The notes under the pieces are model-generated. The model had not been told where the DNA came from. It saw nothing but the letters and a program-made list of their open reading frames with translations, and searched no databases. Position numbers and translations under genes: made by a program. Source: DASSUW01 sp963774155 (GTDB lineage Bacteria; Actinomycetota; Thermoleophilia; Solirubrobacterales; Solirubrobacteraceae). Taken from it: DNA of 64,000 bases. The stretch spans positions 212,805 to 276,804 of the forward strand of contig CAVZDW010000005.1 in the NCBI GenBank assembly GCA_963774155.1. Direction: 5' to 3'. Below are positions 8,407-17,527 of this stretch, piece by piece; the stretch's first letter is position 1; each line of letters opens with the position of its first letter.

Positions 8407-8912
8407 TCAGGCCTGCGCGGCCTCGCCGACCGCGCGGTGATCCCGGTGACCAGCCGCTGACGGACCGGCCTGGTCCCACGTGTCGATGGCCGGCAGCACC
8501 CGTTCGAGCCAGGCCGGGATCCACCAGTTGGCGTCGCCCAGCAGCTTCATCGTCGCCGGCACGAGGACCAGTCTCACGATCGTGGCGTCGACGAAGATCG
8601 CGGTCGCCAGGCCGAGGCCGAACATCTTGATGCGCGGGTCCGCGTCGAGGACGAAGGCTCCGAACACCGAGATCATGATCAGGGCGGCCGACGTGATGAC
8701 GCGGGCCGTACTGGCGAGACCGGCGATCACCGCGCGGTCGTTGTCGCGCGTGCGGAGGTAGTGCTCCCGCACGCGCGAGAGCAGGAACACCTCGTAGTCC
8801 ATCGAGAGCCCGAACAGGATCGCGAACATGAAGAGCGGGATGAACGGGACGATCGGCAGGGTCGCCTCGAGGCCGATGAGGCCGCTGCCCCATCCCCACT
8901 GGAAGACCGCGC
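8407..8912 (-). pseudogene. MMPL-family transporter, C-terminal remnant
   Basis: The frame encodes the last part of an RND/MMPL transporter. It contains AVFQWGWGSGLIGLEATLPI, then FAILFGLSMDYEVFLLSRVREHY with the conserved MDYEVFL motif, and the final membrane helices (MISVFGAFVLDADPRIKMFG, ATAIFVDATIVRLVLVPATM). Family resemblance stops abruptly at about 8912, and upstream sequence becomes unrelated, so at least three quarters of the gene is missing. It closely resembles the last part of the fuller MMPL gene at 17528-19679. The break lies about 70 bases from a second gene remnant on the opposite strand. Confidence 0.8.
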
Positions 8913-8981
8913 GACTCCTCGCCGCCTTCTCCGACGCGGTCGCGGGAGCGTCAGCCGATCAGCCGCTCGAGCCGCTGAAAG

Positions 8982-9100
8982 CTCTACGTCAGCCTCAGCA
9001 CGGTCAAGACCCACCTCGCCAGCCTCATGGCAAGCTCGGAGCCCGCAATCGCGTCGAGCTCGCCATATGGGCCTACGAGACCGACCGCGTCAGGAGCTAG
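8982..9100 (+). pseudogene. LuxR-type response regulator, HTH remnant
   Basis: Only the last part of a NarL/FixJ regulator remains. LYVSLSTVKTHLASLM is read in one frame and GKLGARNRVELAIWAYETD in the next. These are the recognition helix and C-terminal helix of a GerE domain. A single missing G near 9029 separates the two halves, and an in-frame TGA lies two codons upstream of the first half. The receiver domain and most of the HTH are absent. The methyltransferase GTG at 9103 follows its stop immediately. Confidence 0.8.
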
Positions 9101-9102
9101 CC

Positions 9103-9861
9103 GTGGATCTGCCCGAGCACGCCCGCATCAACCAGGCCGCCTGGAGCGCCGAGGCGGAGAACTACGTCGCGACCGCAGAGCGCGACTGGGCGAGCGACGA
9201 GTTCGCCTGGGGTATCTGGCGGGTGCCGGAGGCCGAGGTCGGCGCGTTGCCGGAGGTCGCCGACAGGGACGTGGTCGAGCTGGGCTGCGGCACGGCCTAC
9301 GTGTCGGCCTGGCTCGCTCGCCGGGGCGCCCGGCCGATCGGCGTCGATCTGACCGAGGCGCAGCTGGCCACCGCGCGCCGGATGCAGGAGCGGCACGGAC
9401 TCGAGTTCCCGCTCGTGCACGCCAGCGCCGAGGCGGTCCCGCTCCCGGACGGGTGCGCCGACCTGGTCATCAGCGAGTACGGCGCCTCGCTGTGGTGCGA
9501 GCCGGCCGCCTGGATCGCCGAGGCGACGCGGCTGCTGCGGCCGGCGGGCCACCTCGTGTTCCTGACGAACTCGCTGCTCGTGGCGCTCACGGCCCCGGAC
9601 GCCGGTGCGTGCACCGACCGGCTCATCCGGCCCCAGCGCGGCCTGCACGAGCTGACATGGCCGGACGAGGAGGGGGTCGAGTTCCACCTGCCACACGGCG
9701 AGTGGATCGCGCTGCTGTCACGTCACGGCCTGACCGTGACGGGACTGCACGAGCTCTACGCCCCCGAGGGCGCCGCGCAGACGCGGTTCGACTGGGTGAC
9801 CGTGGACTGGGCGCGGCGCTGGCCGGTGGAGGAGATCTGGACCGCGGTCAAGGCTCAATGA
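9103..9861 (+). CDS. SAM-dependent methyltransferase
   Basis: The 252-residue protein starts at GTG 9103 (reads DLPEHARINQAAWSAEA), three bases after the stop of the LuxR remnant. The longer upstream frame is not coding-like. SAM-binding motifs are DVVELGCGTAYVSAWLAR (motif I), GVDLTEAQLATARRMQ (acidic loop), and FPLVHASAEAVPLPDGCADL with the following strand LVISEYGASLW. It has the ubiE/Methyltransf_11 plan with a C-terminal cap. The substrate is unknown. It stands alone: a hairpin follows the stop. Confidence 0.88.
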   Translation: MDLPEHARINQAAWSAEAENYVATAERDWASDEFAWGIWRVPEAEVGALPEVADRDVVELGCGTAYVSAWLARRGARPIGVDLTEAQLATARRMQERHGLEFPLVHASAEAVPLPDGCADLVISEYGASLWCEPAAWIAEATRLLRPAGHLVFLTNSLLVALTAPDAGACTDRLIRPQRGLHELTWPDEEGVEFHLPHGEWIALLSRHGLTVTGLHELYAPEGAAQTRFDWVTVDWARRWPVEEIWTAVKAQ

Positions 9862-9928
9862 CGACGCGCGAGCGACCACCCTCCTTGGTGATCGTCTGGA
9901 GCTTTGATCGCACCGCGCGTCGTCGTCA
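9859..9928 (+). terminator. Hairpin overlapping the methyltransferase stop
   Basis: An 11-base arm (GACGACGCGCG, 9860-9870) pairs with its complement ending near 9924. The loop of about 40 bases contains a second short stem around CCACC and GGTG. No U-tract follows, as is common in GC-rich actinobacteria. Confidence 0.4.
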
Positions 9929-10065
9929 CTAGAGCGTGTGGATCACTCAGAAGTTGCAGTGGGCGATCGGCCATGTCAGGGATCGGTCAACGCGCCGCGC
10001 GGGTGGGGTGTCCGAGGTCGGTCAACGCATTTGACCGTTCCTGAGCCGCTGGTTACGGTCGCCGT

Positions 10066-11067
10066 ATGCCCAAGTTCCGGTGGTTCGGCGTGGCGGTGTG
10101 CCTCGTGGCGCTCGCAGTTGCTGCCCCCGCCCAGGGGGACACGATGGTCTTCATCAAGAAGGGCAACGTGTGGATGGCCAAGGACGACGGTTCGCGGCAG
10201 GTCCGCATCACGCGTGACGGCAAGACGAGCCGGCCGTACTTCTCGCCGAGCGTCGCGGACAACGGGACGATCGTCGCGCTCAAGGGCATCCACCTGCACT
10301 CGTTCAAGCCGAATGGCGCGCGGGTCGTGAAGGCGCGCCAGTGGGCGATCAACCCCTCGCCGACGCTCTCGACGGAGCCGTTCAGCGTCGACCTCTCACC
10401 CAACGGCAAGCTGGTGGCGACCCACAACGCCATCTTCTCGACCTACTACGACCCGCGCACCTCGCAGACCCGTCCGGAGATCGAGGCCGAGTTCGTCGAC
10501 TTCTTCGACTTCCGCAAGAACAAGGAGATCGGAAGGACGGACGGCTACTACGACTACGGCGCGCCCTCCTGGCTCGGATCGGGGCACGCCCTGACGACCA
10601 GCTACGGCCCGTACAACGCCCAGATCCTCCGGGCGGCGGTCGGCGATCAGACGCGCGGCGAGCCCTTCTACTGGGACCCCGGGCGGTTCCCCGACACGGG
10701 CATGAACACGCACATCATGGCCGACGCCGAGGCCACGCGGGCCGGCGACCGGTTCGCGGTCATGCGCCGGCCGGTACTCGGAGCCAACGCCGACGACCTC
10801 AGCGTGGCGACGATCCAGATCTACCGCACGGGCACCCCGTCGACCGACTCGACGCCGCTGTGCGCGATCGGCCCGGGGAGGCGCATCGGCTACGACGCCG
10901 ACCCGTCGTGGTCGTCCGACGGCAAGCGGCTTCTGTGGTGGGAGGCCGGGCGCGGGATCTTCTCGACCCCCGTCACCTCGGCACCGGACTGCGGCCTGAA
11001 GCCGAAGCGCATCGTGCCCGGCGGCTTGAGCCCGGATCTCAGCCGGGCCTCGCTGCCGCGACGCTAG
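10066..11067 (+). CDS. Secreted TolB-like beta-propeller protein
   Basis: The 333-residue protein has a signal peptide (MPKFRWFGVAVCLVALAVAA, cleavage near AQG-DT). The following sequence is a series of PD40/WD40-like blades: TMVFIKKGNVWMAKDDGSRQ, FSPSVADNGTIVALKG, VDLSPNGKLVATHN, DPSWSSDGKRLLWWEAGRG, PGGLSPDLSRAS. Each blade carries the SPDG-type turn found in TolB and in periplasmic WD40-like proteins. It has no catalytic motif; a role in binding partners or cell wall is likely but unproven. It is the only gene in its orientation here and converges on the DUF4240 gene eight bases later. Confidence 0.85.
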   Translation: MPKFRWFGVAVCLVALAVAAPAQGDTMVFIKKGNVWMAKDDGSRQVRITRDGKTSRPYFSPSVADNGTIVALKGIHLHSFKPNGARVVKARQWAINPSPTLSTEPFSVDLSPNGKLVATHNAIFSTYYDPRTSQTRPEIEAEFVDFFDFRKNKEIGRTDGYYDYGAPSWLGSGHALTTSYGPYNAQILRAAVGDQTRGEPFYWDPGRFPDTGMNTHIMADAEATRAGDRFAVMRRPVLGANADDLSVATIQIYRTGTPSTDSTPLCAIGPGRRIGYDADPSWSSDGKRLLWWEAGRGIFSTPVTSAPDCGLKPKRIVPGGLSPDLSRASLPRR

Positions 11068-11074
11068 GCGGCGG

Positions 11075-11800
11075 TCAGCGGAAGCGCGCGGCGAGGCGCG
11101 GGTAGCGCTGCACCAGCGCCTCGGCCTGATCGTCGTCCCACGGCGTGCCGCGCGGGTCGCCCGAGAGGTCGGACGAGTCCCCGGGGATGTCCTCGCCGGC
11201 GACGGCCTCGTAGGCATCCGGCGCGACGTCGTCGGCGTTCTCCCAGTCCCCGGTCTCCGCGTCCTCGACGGTGTCCGCGAGTCCGTCGGGGTCGCGCAGC
11301 GCCGTCGCGTACGGCCCCTGGCCGAGCGAGATCAGATAGGCCCGGAAGTCGCGGAAGCAGTCGTCGGAGCAGCCGTCCTCCACGACGTACGCCGCGCCCC
11401 ACACATCCCAGGTGTATGCCCCCCGGTCCAGCCCGCGGCGGATCTGCTCGAAGGCGGCGATCTGCTCCGGCGGGAGCTCGCGGAGGCGCGTCTCGAGCAG
11501 CTCCGACTGCCGGCCGGTGTCGTTGTCGGCGGCCCCTCGCGTCTCCGCGATCAGCCGCCAGAACGCCGCCTCGTCCATGACCCCGGGTGCCGCTGGCGCG
11601 GGAGTCTTCTCCGGCGCCGCGGTGGCCTCAGCCGCGGGGGCCTCCGTCTGCGGCGCGACGGTGGCCACAGCCGTGGCGGCCGCCGTCTGCGGCGCGACGG
11701 GCGCCTCGTTCGCCGCGCGCCGGGCCCCGACGAGATAGGCGCCGACGATCGCCACGATGGCCACGGCGAGGAGAGCCAACGATGTACTGGCGCGAGGCAT
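11075..11800 (-). CDS. Membrane-anchored DUF4240 protein
   Basis: Residues 8-26 (ALLAVAIVAIVGAYLVGAR) form one membrane helix. An Ala/Pro/Thr-rich spacer with repeated APQT units follows, then a DUF4240 domain from about residue 75. Diagnostic segments are MDEAAFWRLIAETRG, LRELPPEQIAAFEQI, YTWDVWGAAYVVEDGCSDDC and FRDFRAYLISLGQGPY. DUF4240 proteins usually lack a membrane anchor, so this is an anchored variant with the domain probably outside. Function of the family is not established. The acidic C-terminal part ends in QRYPRLAARFR. Confidence 0.88.
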   Translation of the reverse strand: MPRASTSLALLAVAIVAIVGAYLVGARRAANEAPVAPQTAAATAVATVAPQTEAPAAEATAAPEKTPAPAAPGVMDEAAFWRLIAETRGAADNDTGRQSELLETRLRELPPEQIAAFEQIRRGLDRGAYTWDVWGAAYVVEDGCSDDCFRDFRAYLISLGQGPYATALRDPDGLADTVEDAETGDWENADDVAPDAYEAVAGEDIPGDSSDLSGDPRGTPWDDDQAEALVQRYPRLAARFR

Positions 11801-11871
11801 CGGCTCCCAGCCAATCGGCTGGGATGCACGCCTTCAATACGGATGCGCGCTGGTCCGACAGGCACTCCGTC

Positions 11872-12903
11872 TCACTGGTCTGGTGAGCGCAGAGGTTCCG
11901 CTTGCCGGGTTCGACCTCGGGCGTTGACCGAGGCGACCGCGGCGAGGAGGGAGCCGGCGCTCTCGACGCTCGTCACGCGGATGCGCGGCAGCTCGTACGG
12001 GTCGTCGCGCGCGGTCGCCGGACCCGGCTGCGTCGTCGTCGCGCCGCGATAGCCGGCGGCTCGGACAGCGGTCACCACGGCGGCGTCGAAGCGACCCGCC
12101 GGGTAGCAGAAGAAGTCGGCGTCGACGCCGAGCCGGCGGCGAACCCACGCGCGTGAGCGCGTCAGCTCGTCCCGCAACGCGGCCGGCCCGAGGGCGGTGA
12201 GGTCGGGATGGTGGACGGTGTGCGAGTCGATCTCCCAGCCGTCGCGCACGAGGCCGCGAAGGCGTCCCAGCGAGATCCCGTCGGAGCCCACGTTCCCGAT
12301 CTCGAGGTTGAGCACGCCGGGCCAGCCGAGCTCGCGCAGCACCGGCGCGGCCACCGTCGAGTGCGAGCGGTAGCCGTCGTCGAAGGAGACCACGACCGGC
12401 TGCGCGGGCACCGGCGCTCCCTCGCGCCACCCGGCGAACGCCTGCGAGAGCGTGATCCCTCGGTAGCCCGCACGCGCGAGCGCGAACATCTGAGCGCGAA
12501 ACGCGGCCGGCGGGACCCACAGGTCGGGGTACGGCGTGCCCGCCGCCGGTGTGGCGATCACGTGGTACATGAGGATGGGGATCACGGTCCGGCGCGCGGC
12601 GGCGTCGCTCACGGTCGGGCCGAGCGCGAACGTCGGCGCATCCTGCGCGGCGACGTCGGTCGCGTCCCCTGACGCAGCGGGCTCGTTGGCCGGGTCTCCA
12701 CCAACGACGCGGATCACCGCGAACGCGACCACCGCCAGGATCCCGGCCACCGATGCGGCGCGGAGCGCGCGCCTGCGGCGCCGCCGCGCGCGCCGTGCGC
12801 TGCGCGGCTCGAGGCGCCGGCGCGCACGCTCGGCCTGCCTCCGCTCGCGGTCCGCCTGAGCGGGATCCTCAGCCTCCCCATCGCGGCCGTGGGCACCAGC
12901 CAT
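11872..12903 (-). CDS. Membrane-anchored polysaccharide deacetylase (NodB domain)
   Basis: A basic cytoplasmic N-terminus (about 45 residues, many Arg) is followed by one membrane helix (ASVAGILAVVAFAVIRVV) and an external NodB-type domain. Motifs: VIPILMYHVI near the start of the domain, the catalytic and metal site VVVSFDDGYRSH, the metal-binding SHTVHHPDL and FFCYPAGRFD. The set matches CE4 deacetylases that act on peptidoglycan or other N-acetylated glycans. The start at 12903 gives the long basic tail; the divergent gene begins at 13053. The 343-residue length is normal for an anchored CE4 enzyme. Confidence 0.92.
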   Translation of the reverse strand: MAGAHGRDGEAEDPAQADRERRQAERARRRLEPRSARRARRRRRRALRAASVAGILAVVAFAVIRVVGGDPANEPAASGDATDVAAQDAPTFALGPTVSDAAARRTVIPILMYHVIATPAAGTPYPDLWVPPAAFRAQMFALARAGYRGITLSQAFAGWREGAPVPAQPVVVSFDDGYRSHSTVAAPVLRELGWPGVLNLEIGNVGSDGISLGRLRGLVRDGWEIDSHTVHHPDLTALGPAALRDELTRSRAWVRRRLGVDADFFCYPAGRFDAAVVTAVRAAGYRGATTTQPGPATARDDPYELPRIRVTSVESAGSLLAAVASVNARGRTRQAEPLRSPDQ

Positions 12904-13052
12904 GGCGCCAGATCATCCGCCGCTCATTCCATCCCGTCCAGCGCCGTCCGGTACGTCCGCCGGAGTACGCGAGGAGATCGGCCCTCGGGCCGACGACACC
13001 GGGACCTGGGTCGCGCACCATCCAAGGAGATGTCAACGAACGGAGATCTCCA

Positions 13053-13652
13053 GTGTCCCTCGTCGCGCAGGTAGTCAGCTTCCAGCCATCGGCATTCGTC
13101 CCGCTGGCGCTCGGGTTCTTCGGCCTGGGGGTCGGTTATCTGATCTACGGACCCCAGGAACTGGCCGGTTTCCCCAAGCGCGATCGCAGCGTCGACATCA
13201 CGACCGGGATCTGGGGCATCTGGATGCCCGGCTTCCTGCAGTTCATCACCGGGATCCTGCTCTTCATCGGACTGACCTGGTTCGACTCGTTCACCGATCA
13301 GCCGCTCTACATGGCGGCGGTCGCGTTCACGGCCTACGGCGTGCACTGGTGGGCGATCGGGATGTCCAGGGCCTTCGGCAGCGACCCGCGCCCGAACGCG
13401 CTCATGTCGGTCCCCTTCACGGTCCTCTCGATCCTCGGCGCGGTGGTCTTCTTCGGCGCGGACGACAACCCCGTCGGCGCGCTGTTCGTCGGGCTCACGC
13501 TGGTCTACATCTGCGACTTCTTCGCCAGCCTCGGCTCGGCCATGTGGGGACGGCTGCTGGGCCTCGCCCACGTCGCGACCGGGGTGTGGCTCATGTACCT
13601 CACCGTCGCTGCGGTGCTGAACTTCTCGCGCGGCTTCGACCTTCCGCTCTAG
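13053..13652 (+). CDS. Six-helix membrane protein, acetate-transporter (AceTr)-like
   Basis: Start GTG 13053 follows a GGAGA site; the long upstream extension reads as antisense to the deacetylase promoter. The 199-residue product has about six hydrophobic segments. They include PSAFVPLALGFFGLGVGYLI, WGIWMPGFLQFITGILLFIG, YMAAVAFTAYGVHWWAIGM, LMSVPFTVLSILGAVVFF and LFVGLTLVYICDFFASLG. The order of segments, the polar loop between helices and the FTAYGVHWW motif recall the GPR1/FUN34/YaaH acetate and succinate permeases, but the diagnostic NPAPLGL motif is not present. I regard the family link as plausible only. Transcribed alone. Confidence 0.6.
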   Translation: MSLVAQVVSFQPSAFVPLALGFFGLGVGYLIYGPQELAGFPKRDRSVDITTGIWGIWMPGFLQFITGILLFIGLTWFDSFTDQPLYMAAVAFTAYGVHWWAIGMSRAFGSDPRPNALMSVPFTVLSILGAVVFFGADDNPVGALFVGLTLVYICDFFASLGSAMWGRLLGLAHVATGVWLMYLTVAAVLNFSRGFDLPL

Positions 13653-13654
13653 GC

Positions 13655-14665
13655 CGGTGGACGTTGACGGCGTAGCTCCGCTTCGCCTCCGCGCTGGGGG
13701 TACCGTGACGGACGCGGCCTTCGGGGTGCGCTCGAACTCGCTGTGCAGCGCGCCGAAGAGCCCTTCGGTGAAGGCGCTGAACTGGTGCGGGAGCATGCCC
13801 GTGTTGATCACGACGTAGGGCACGACGCGCGCGAAGCGTTGCGGAACGTCGCCACGCTCAGATGCTCCGGGTAGGTGTGCTTGGTCTCGAGTGACGCGAG
13901 GGTCGTGGCCACGAGCAGCCAGAGAACGGTGGGCAGGAGGTACAGCGCGAGGCCGGCGCCGGTGCCGAGCGCGCCGAACCACAGGTCGGTGAAGATCAGG
14001 ACCGGCAGTCCGGTGACCCACAGCGCCCACGCCGGCCACTGCCACGAGATGCACATGTGGTAGGCGAACGCGAGGCGCCGGACCGAGGAGCACCGGAACC
14101 CGAACAGCAGCGTCCGCAGATGCAGCCGTTGAAGCTGTACCCAGCCCTGCGTCCATCGCTTCTGCTGCGCCTTGTACGCGGTGAACGTCGCCGGCAGCTC
14201 AGCGGGCGCGACGATGTCCTTGACGAACGTCGTCCGGTAGCCGGCGAAGAGGTGCCGGAAGCTCAGCTCGCAGTCCTCGACCAGGCTCGCCGCGCGCCAG
14301 CCGCCGGCGGACTCCACCGCTGAGGCGCGCCACACGCCGGCGGTGCCGGTGAAGTTGACGAACTGCCACATCGCGGAGCGCCACGACATTTGCAGCGTGT
14401 GGTGGTCGTCGACCCAGAGCGACTGCGCGCGGGTCAGCGCCGACTCGTTGGCGTTGAGGTGGCCCCATTGCGTCTGGACCAGAGCGAGCCCGGCGTCCGG
14501 TTCGCCGTCAGGGCGATAGAAGTGCGGGATCGCTCGCTGCAGGTAGCTCGTGGGCGGCACGAAGTCGGCGTCGAAGACGACGAGGAACTCAGCGTCGGTC
14601 TCGCGGCGGCCGGCCTCGAGGGCCCCAGCCTTGTACCCCTGCCGATCGGCGCGCGGCCGGGGGAA
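13655..14665 (-). pseudogene. Family-2 glycosyltransferase (cellulose-synthase-like) remnant
   Basis: The core of a processive GT2 is readable: ADRQGYKAGALEAG, then EFLVVFDADFVPPTSY with the DxD metal site, the acceptor segment SLVEDCELSFRHLFAGYRT, and the QQKRWTQGW (QxxRW) motif followed by membrane helices. The first part of the gene, including the GT A-fold start, is missing; resemblance ends near 14665, just upstream of the HD/LuxR gene. The frame changes near 13850 (PEHL to VPQRFARVVPYVVINTG) and again near 13700, and the C-terminus is cut at about 13655. Truncation at both ends makes this a true pseudogene, not a sequencing artefact. Confidence 0.8.
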
Positions 14666-14724
14666 TCCCGCGGCGCGTCTGGCCCTCCCGTCCGAAGGTG
14701 GACCGGAGGGCTACGATCGCGCCA

Positions 14725-16259
14725 GTGCCGGAACGAGTACGGGCCGCGGAGGTGATCGGCGCCCTGAGCTTGGCGACCGATCTCGGCATGGGCCTGCCGT
14801 TCGAGCACGGCCTCCAGAGCACCATCTTCGCGGCCCGGCTCGGCGAGCGCCTCGGACTCGACGCCGAGACGCGCCGACACACCTACTACGCGTGCCTGCT
14901 CTTCCACTCCGGCTGCACCACGGACGCGGAGATCGCGGCGGAGATCTTCGGCGGCAGCATGACGCGGCAGCACCTGCCGGTGATGTACGGCTCCCAGCGC
15001 GAAAGCCTGTTCGGCGTGTTTCGCGCGCTCGTGCCGCCGGGCAGCTCGCCTCCGCGCGCCGCGCTGGAGATCGCGCGCAGGGCGCCGAGGGCGGCCCGCG
15101 GGCTGCAGCCGCACATCACCGCCGCGTGCGAGGTCGCGGAGATGCTCGCTCGGCGCGTCGGGCTGTCGGCGCCGCTGTCGGGCCTGTTCGCGCACGTGAC
15201 GGAGCGCTGGGACGGCAACGGGCCGCTCCACCGGGCCGCGCGCGATGAGGTCCCGCTGCCGATGCGCATCGTCCACGTGGCGCAGGATGCGGCGATCCAG
15301 CGCTCGCTGGGCGGCGTCGAACGCGCCGCGCGCGTCGTACGGGACCACGCCGGCCGAGCACTCGACCCCGAGATCGCGGAGCGGCTCGCCGACGGTGCCG
15401 CGGAGATCCTGGCGCTTGACGCGGAGGCGTCCGCCTGGGACGAGGCGCTCGCCCTGGAGCCCGCCGCATGGCTGAGCCTGGAGGGCGACGCGATCGACGG
15501 CGCGCTCGCCGCCATGGGCGACTTCGCCGACCTCGCCTCGCCGTTCCTTGCGGGCCACTCGGCGGGGGTCGCCCACCTGGCCGAGGCGACCGCGCGACGC
15601 TGCCGTCTCGACGACGCGCCGTGGTCGCGATCCGCCGTGCGGCGAGCGTGCATGACATCGGACGGATCGCGACGCCGGTGAGCGTCTGGCACCGATCCGG
15701 CCCGCTGACGCCGGACGACTGGGAGCAGGTGCGGCTCCATGCCTACCACTCCGAGCGGGTGCTCCTGCGGGCTCCGGCGCTCGCCTCGCTCGCCCCGATG
15801 GCCGGCGCCCATCACGAACGGCTGGACGGCTCCGGCTACCACCGCGGGACGCCCGCGGCCGGCCAGCCTGCCGCCGTGCGGTTGCTCGCCGCGGTCGACG
15901 CGTATCACGCGATGACGGAGCCGCGACCGCACCGCGAGGCGATGCCCGCCGCCCGGGCCGCCGAGGCGCTCGCGGAGGAGTCCCGGGCCGGCTGTCTCGA
16001 CGCCGATCTGGTGGCCGCCGTGCTCGAGACGGCCGGGCAGCCGGCCCCACGCATCGAGCGGCCCGCGGGCCTGACCGAGCGCGAGGCCGAGGTCGTCGGC
16101 CTGCTCGCGCGCGGCCTGCAGACCAAGCAGATCGCCGCGGATCTGGGGATCTCGCCGAAGACCGCCGACCACCACATCCAGAACGCCTACGCGAAGATGG
16201 GCGTCTCCACGCGCGCCGCCGCGGCGTTGTTCGCGATGGAGCACGGGCTCGTGAGGTAG
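14725..16259 (+). pseudogene. HD-domain/LuxR fusion regulator, frameshifted here
   Basis: The protein is a paralogue of the intact gene at 40774-42339. It starts at GTG 14725 (PERVRAAEVIGALSLATDLG). After about 300 residues of helical sensor and HD region comes an HD-GYP-like core (VHDIGRIATPVSVW, HHERLDGSGYHRG), then a C-terminal LuxR HTH (LTEREAEVVGLLARGLQTKQ, DLGISPKTADHHIQNAYAKM). A missing base near 15617 breaks the frame just before the HD motif, so only 300-odd residues are read as one chain. If the base is a sequence error, the full product has 511 residues. The family probably couples a phosphohydrolase-like sensor to transcription. Confidence 0.85.
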
Positions 16260-16328
16260 GGAGAACTCCCCATGGGCGGCGCTCGCCGGCACCCGTAGCG
16301 TCGTCGCCAAGCAACCGCAGGAGGACCC

Positions 16329-17471
16329 ATGCGGACCTTGGACGAGCACATCGAGACGATCGTCGTGGGCGGAGGCCAGGCGGGGCTGTCCGTCGGCTAC
16401 CAGCTCGCCCGCCGCGGCCTCCCGTTCGTCATCCTCGACGCCGGCGATCGGGTCGGCGACTCCTGGCGCGGGCGGTGGGACTCGCTGCGCCTGTTCACAC
16501 CTGCGCGCTACGACGGGCTGGCCGGGATGCGCTTCCCCGCCCCTCGGCACTCGTACCCGACCAAGGACGAGATGGCCGACTACCTCGAGGCGTACGCAGC
16601 GCGCTTCGACCTGCCCGTGCGGCTCGGCGTGCACGTGGACCGCGTGGCGCGGAACGGGAGCGGGTTCGTCGTGACCGCCGGGGAGCGCCGGTTGGTCGCC
16701 GACAACGTCGTGGTCGCGATCGGAAGCTGGCAGCGCCCGCGGACCCCGGCCTACGCCGCCGAGCTCGACCCCGGCATCGTCCAGCTGCACTCGGCCGACT
16801 ACCGCAACCCCGGCCGGCTCGCGGAAGGTGCCGTGCTCGTCGCCGGCGCGGGCAACTCGGGGGCCGAGATCGCGCTCGACGCCGCGCGCAGCGGGCGTCA
16901 GGTCTGGCTGTCAGGGCCGGACGTCGGCCACATCCCGATCCGCATCGAGTCGTTCGCGGCGCGCTTCGTGCTGCCGCTGATCCTGCGCGGCCTCTTCCAT
17001 CGCGTGCTGACCGTGCGGACGCCGATGGGCCGCAGGAAGCGGTCCGACGTGTTCTCGCACGGCCTTCCGCTCGTGCGGACCAAGCCGGAGGATCTCGCGG
17101 CCGCCGGGATCGAGCGGGTCCCCCGCGTCACCGGGGTCCGCGGCGGCCGGCCCCAGCTCGAGGACGGCCGTGTGCTCGACGTGGCGAACGTCATCTGGTG
17201 CTCGGGCTTCGGGCCCGGCCTCGACTGGCTCGACATCCCCGGCGTCGCCCACGACGACCCGGTCACGGAGCGCGGAGTCGTCCCCGACCAGCCCGGGCTC
17301 TACTTCGTCGGCCTGCTGTTCCTCTACGCGGTGTCGTCGGCGATGATCCACGGCCTCGCGCGCGACGCCGACCACGTCGCGAAGCACATCGCCTCGCAGC
17401 GGCCGCGGGCGCGGCGGAGCGGCGAGGCGGCGACCGGCAGCCGAGCGCGCACGATCTCAACCCCGCATTGA
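16329..17471 (+). CDS. Flavin-dependent monooxygenase/oxidoreductase (CzcO-like)
   Basis: A strong AGGAGG lies seven bases upstream of the ATG. The 380-residue protein has a dinucleotide-binding FAD motif near the N-terminus (IVVGGGQAGLSVGYQLARRG), a second nucleotide motif for NADPH in the middle (AVLVAGAGNSGAEIALDAAR), and the characteristic YPTKDEMADYLEAYAARFDL segment. It resembles the putative flavoproteins of the CzcO/YnaI-like group and the FMO family. These usually oxidise or reduce small hydrophobic substrates. A basic tail rich in Arg and Ser ends the protein. No partner gene is adjacent: the HD/LuxR gene precedes it and an MMPL gene converges on it. Confidence 0.87.
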   Translation: MRTLDEHIETIVVGGGQAGLSVGYQLARRGLPFVILDAGDRVGDSWRGRWDSLRLFTPARYDGLAGMRFPAPRHSYPTKDEMADYLEAYAARFDLPVRLGVHVDRVARNGSGFVVTAGERRLVADNVVVAIGSWQRPRTPAYAAELDPGIVQLHSADYRNPGRLAEGAVLVAGAGNSGAEIALDAARSGRQVWLSGPDVGHIPIRIESFAARFVLPLILRGLFHRVLTVRTPMGRRKRSDVFSHGLPLVRTKPEDLAAAGIERVPRVTGVRGGRPQLEDGRVLDVANVIWCSGFGPGLDWLDIPGVAHDDPVTERGVVPDQPGLYFVGLLFLYAVSSAMIHGLARDADHVAKHIASQRPRARRSGEAATGSRARTISTPH

Positions 17472-17527
17472 GGGAGGCGGCGCCTTACCCAGCCGCAGTT
17501 GACGTTGTCCCGAGACTGCGCTGATGA

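Noticed and set aside
12924..14156. Minus-strand frame of 410 codons from 14156 to 12924
   Set aside because: Only the part around 13700-13850 is a real protein remnant (glycosyltransferase); the rest is antisense to the six-helix membrane protein gene.
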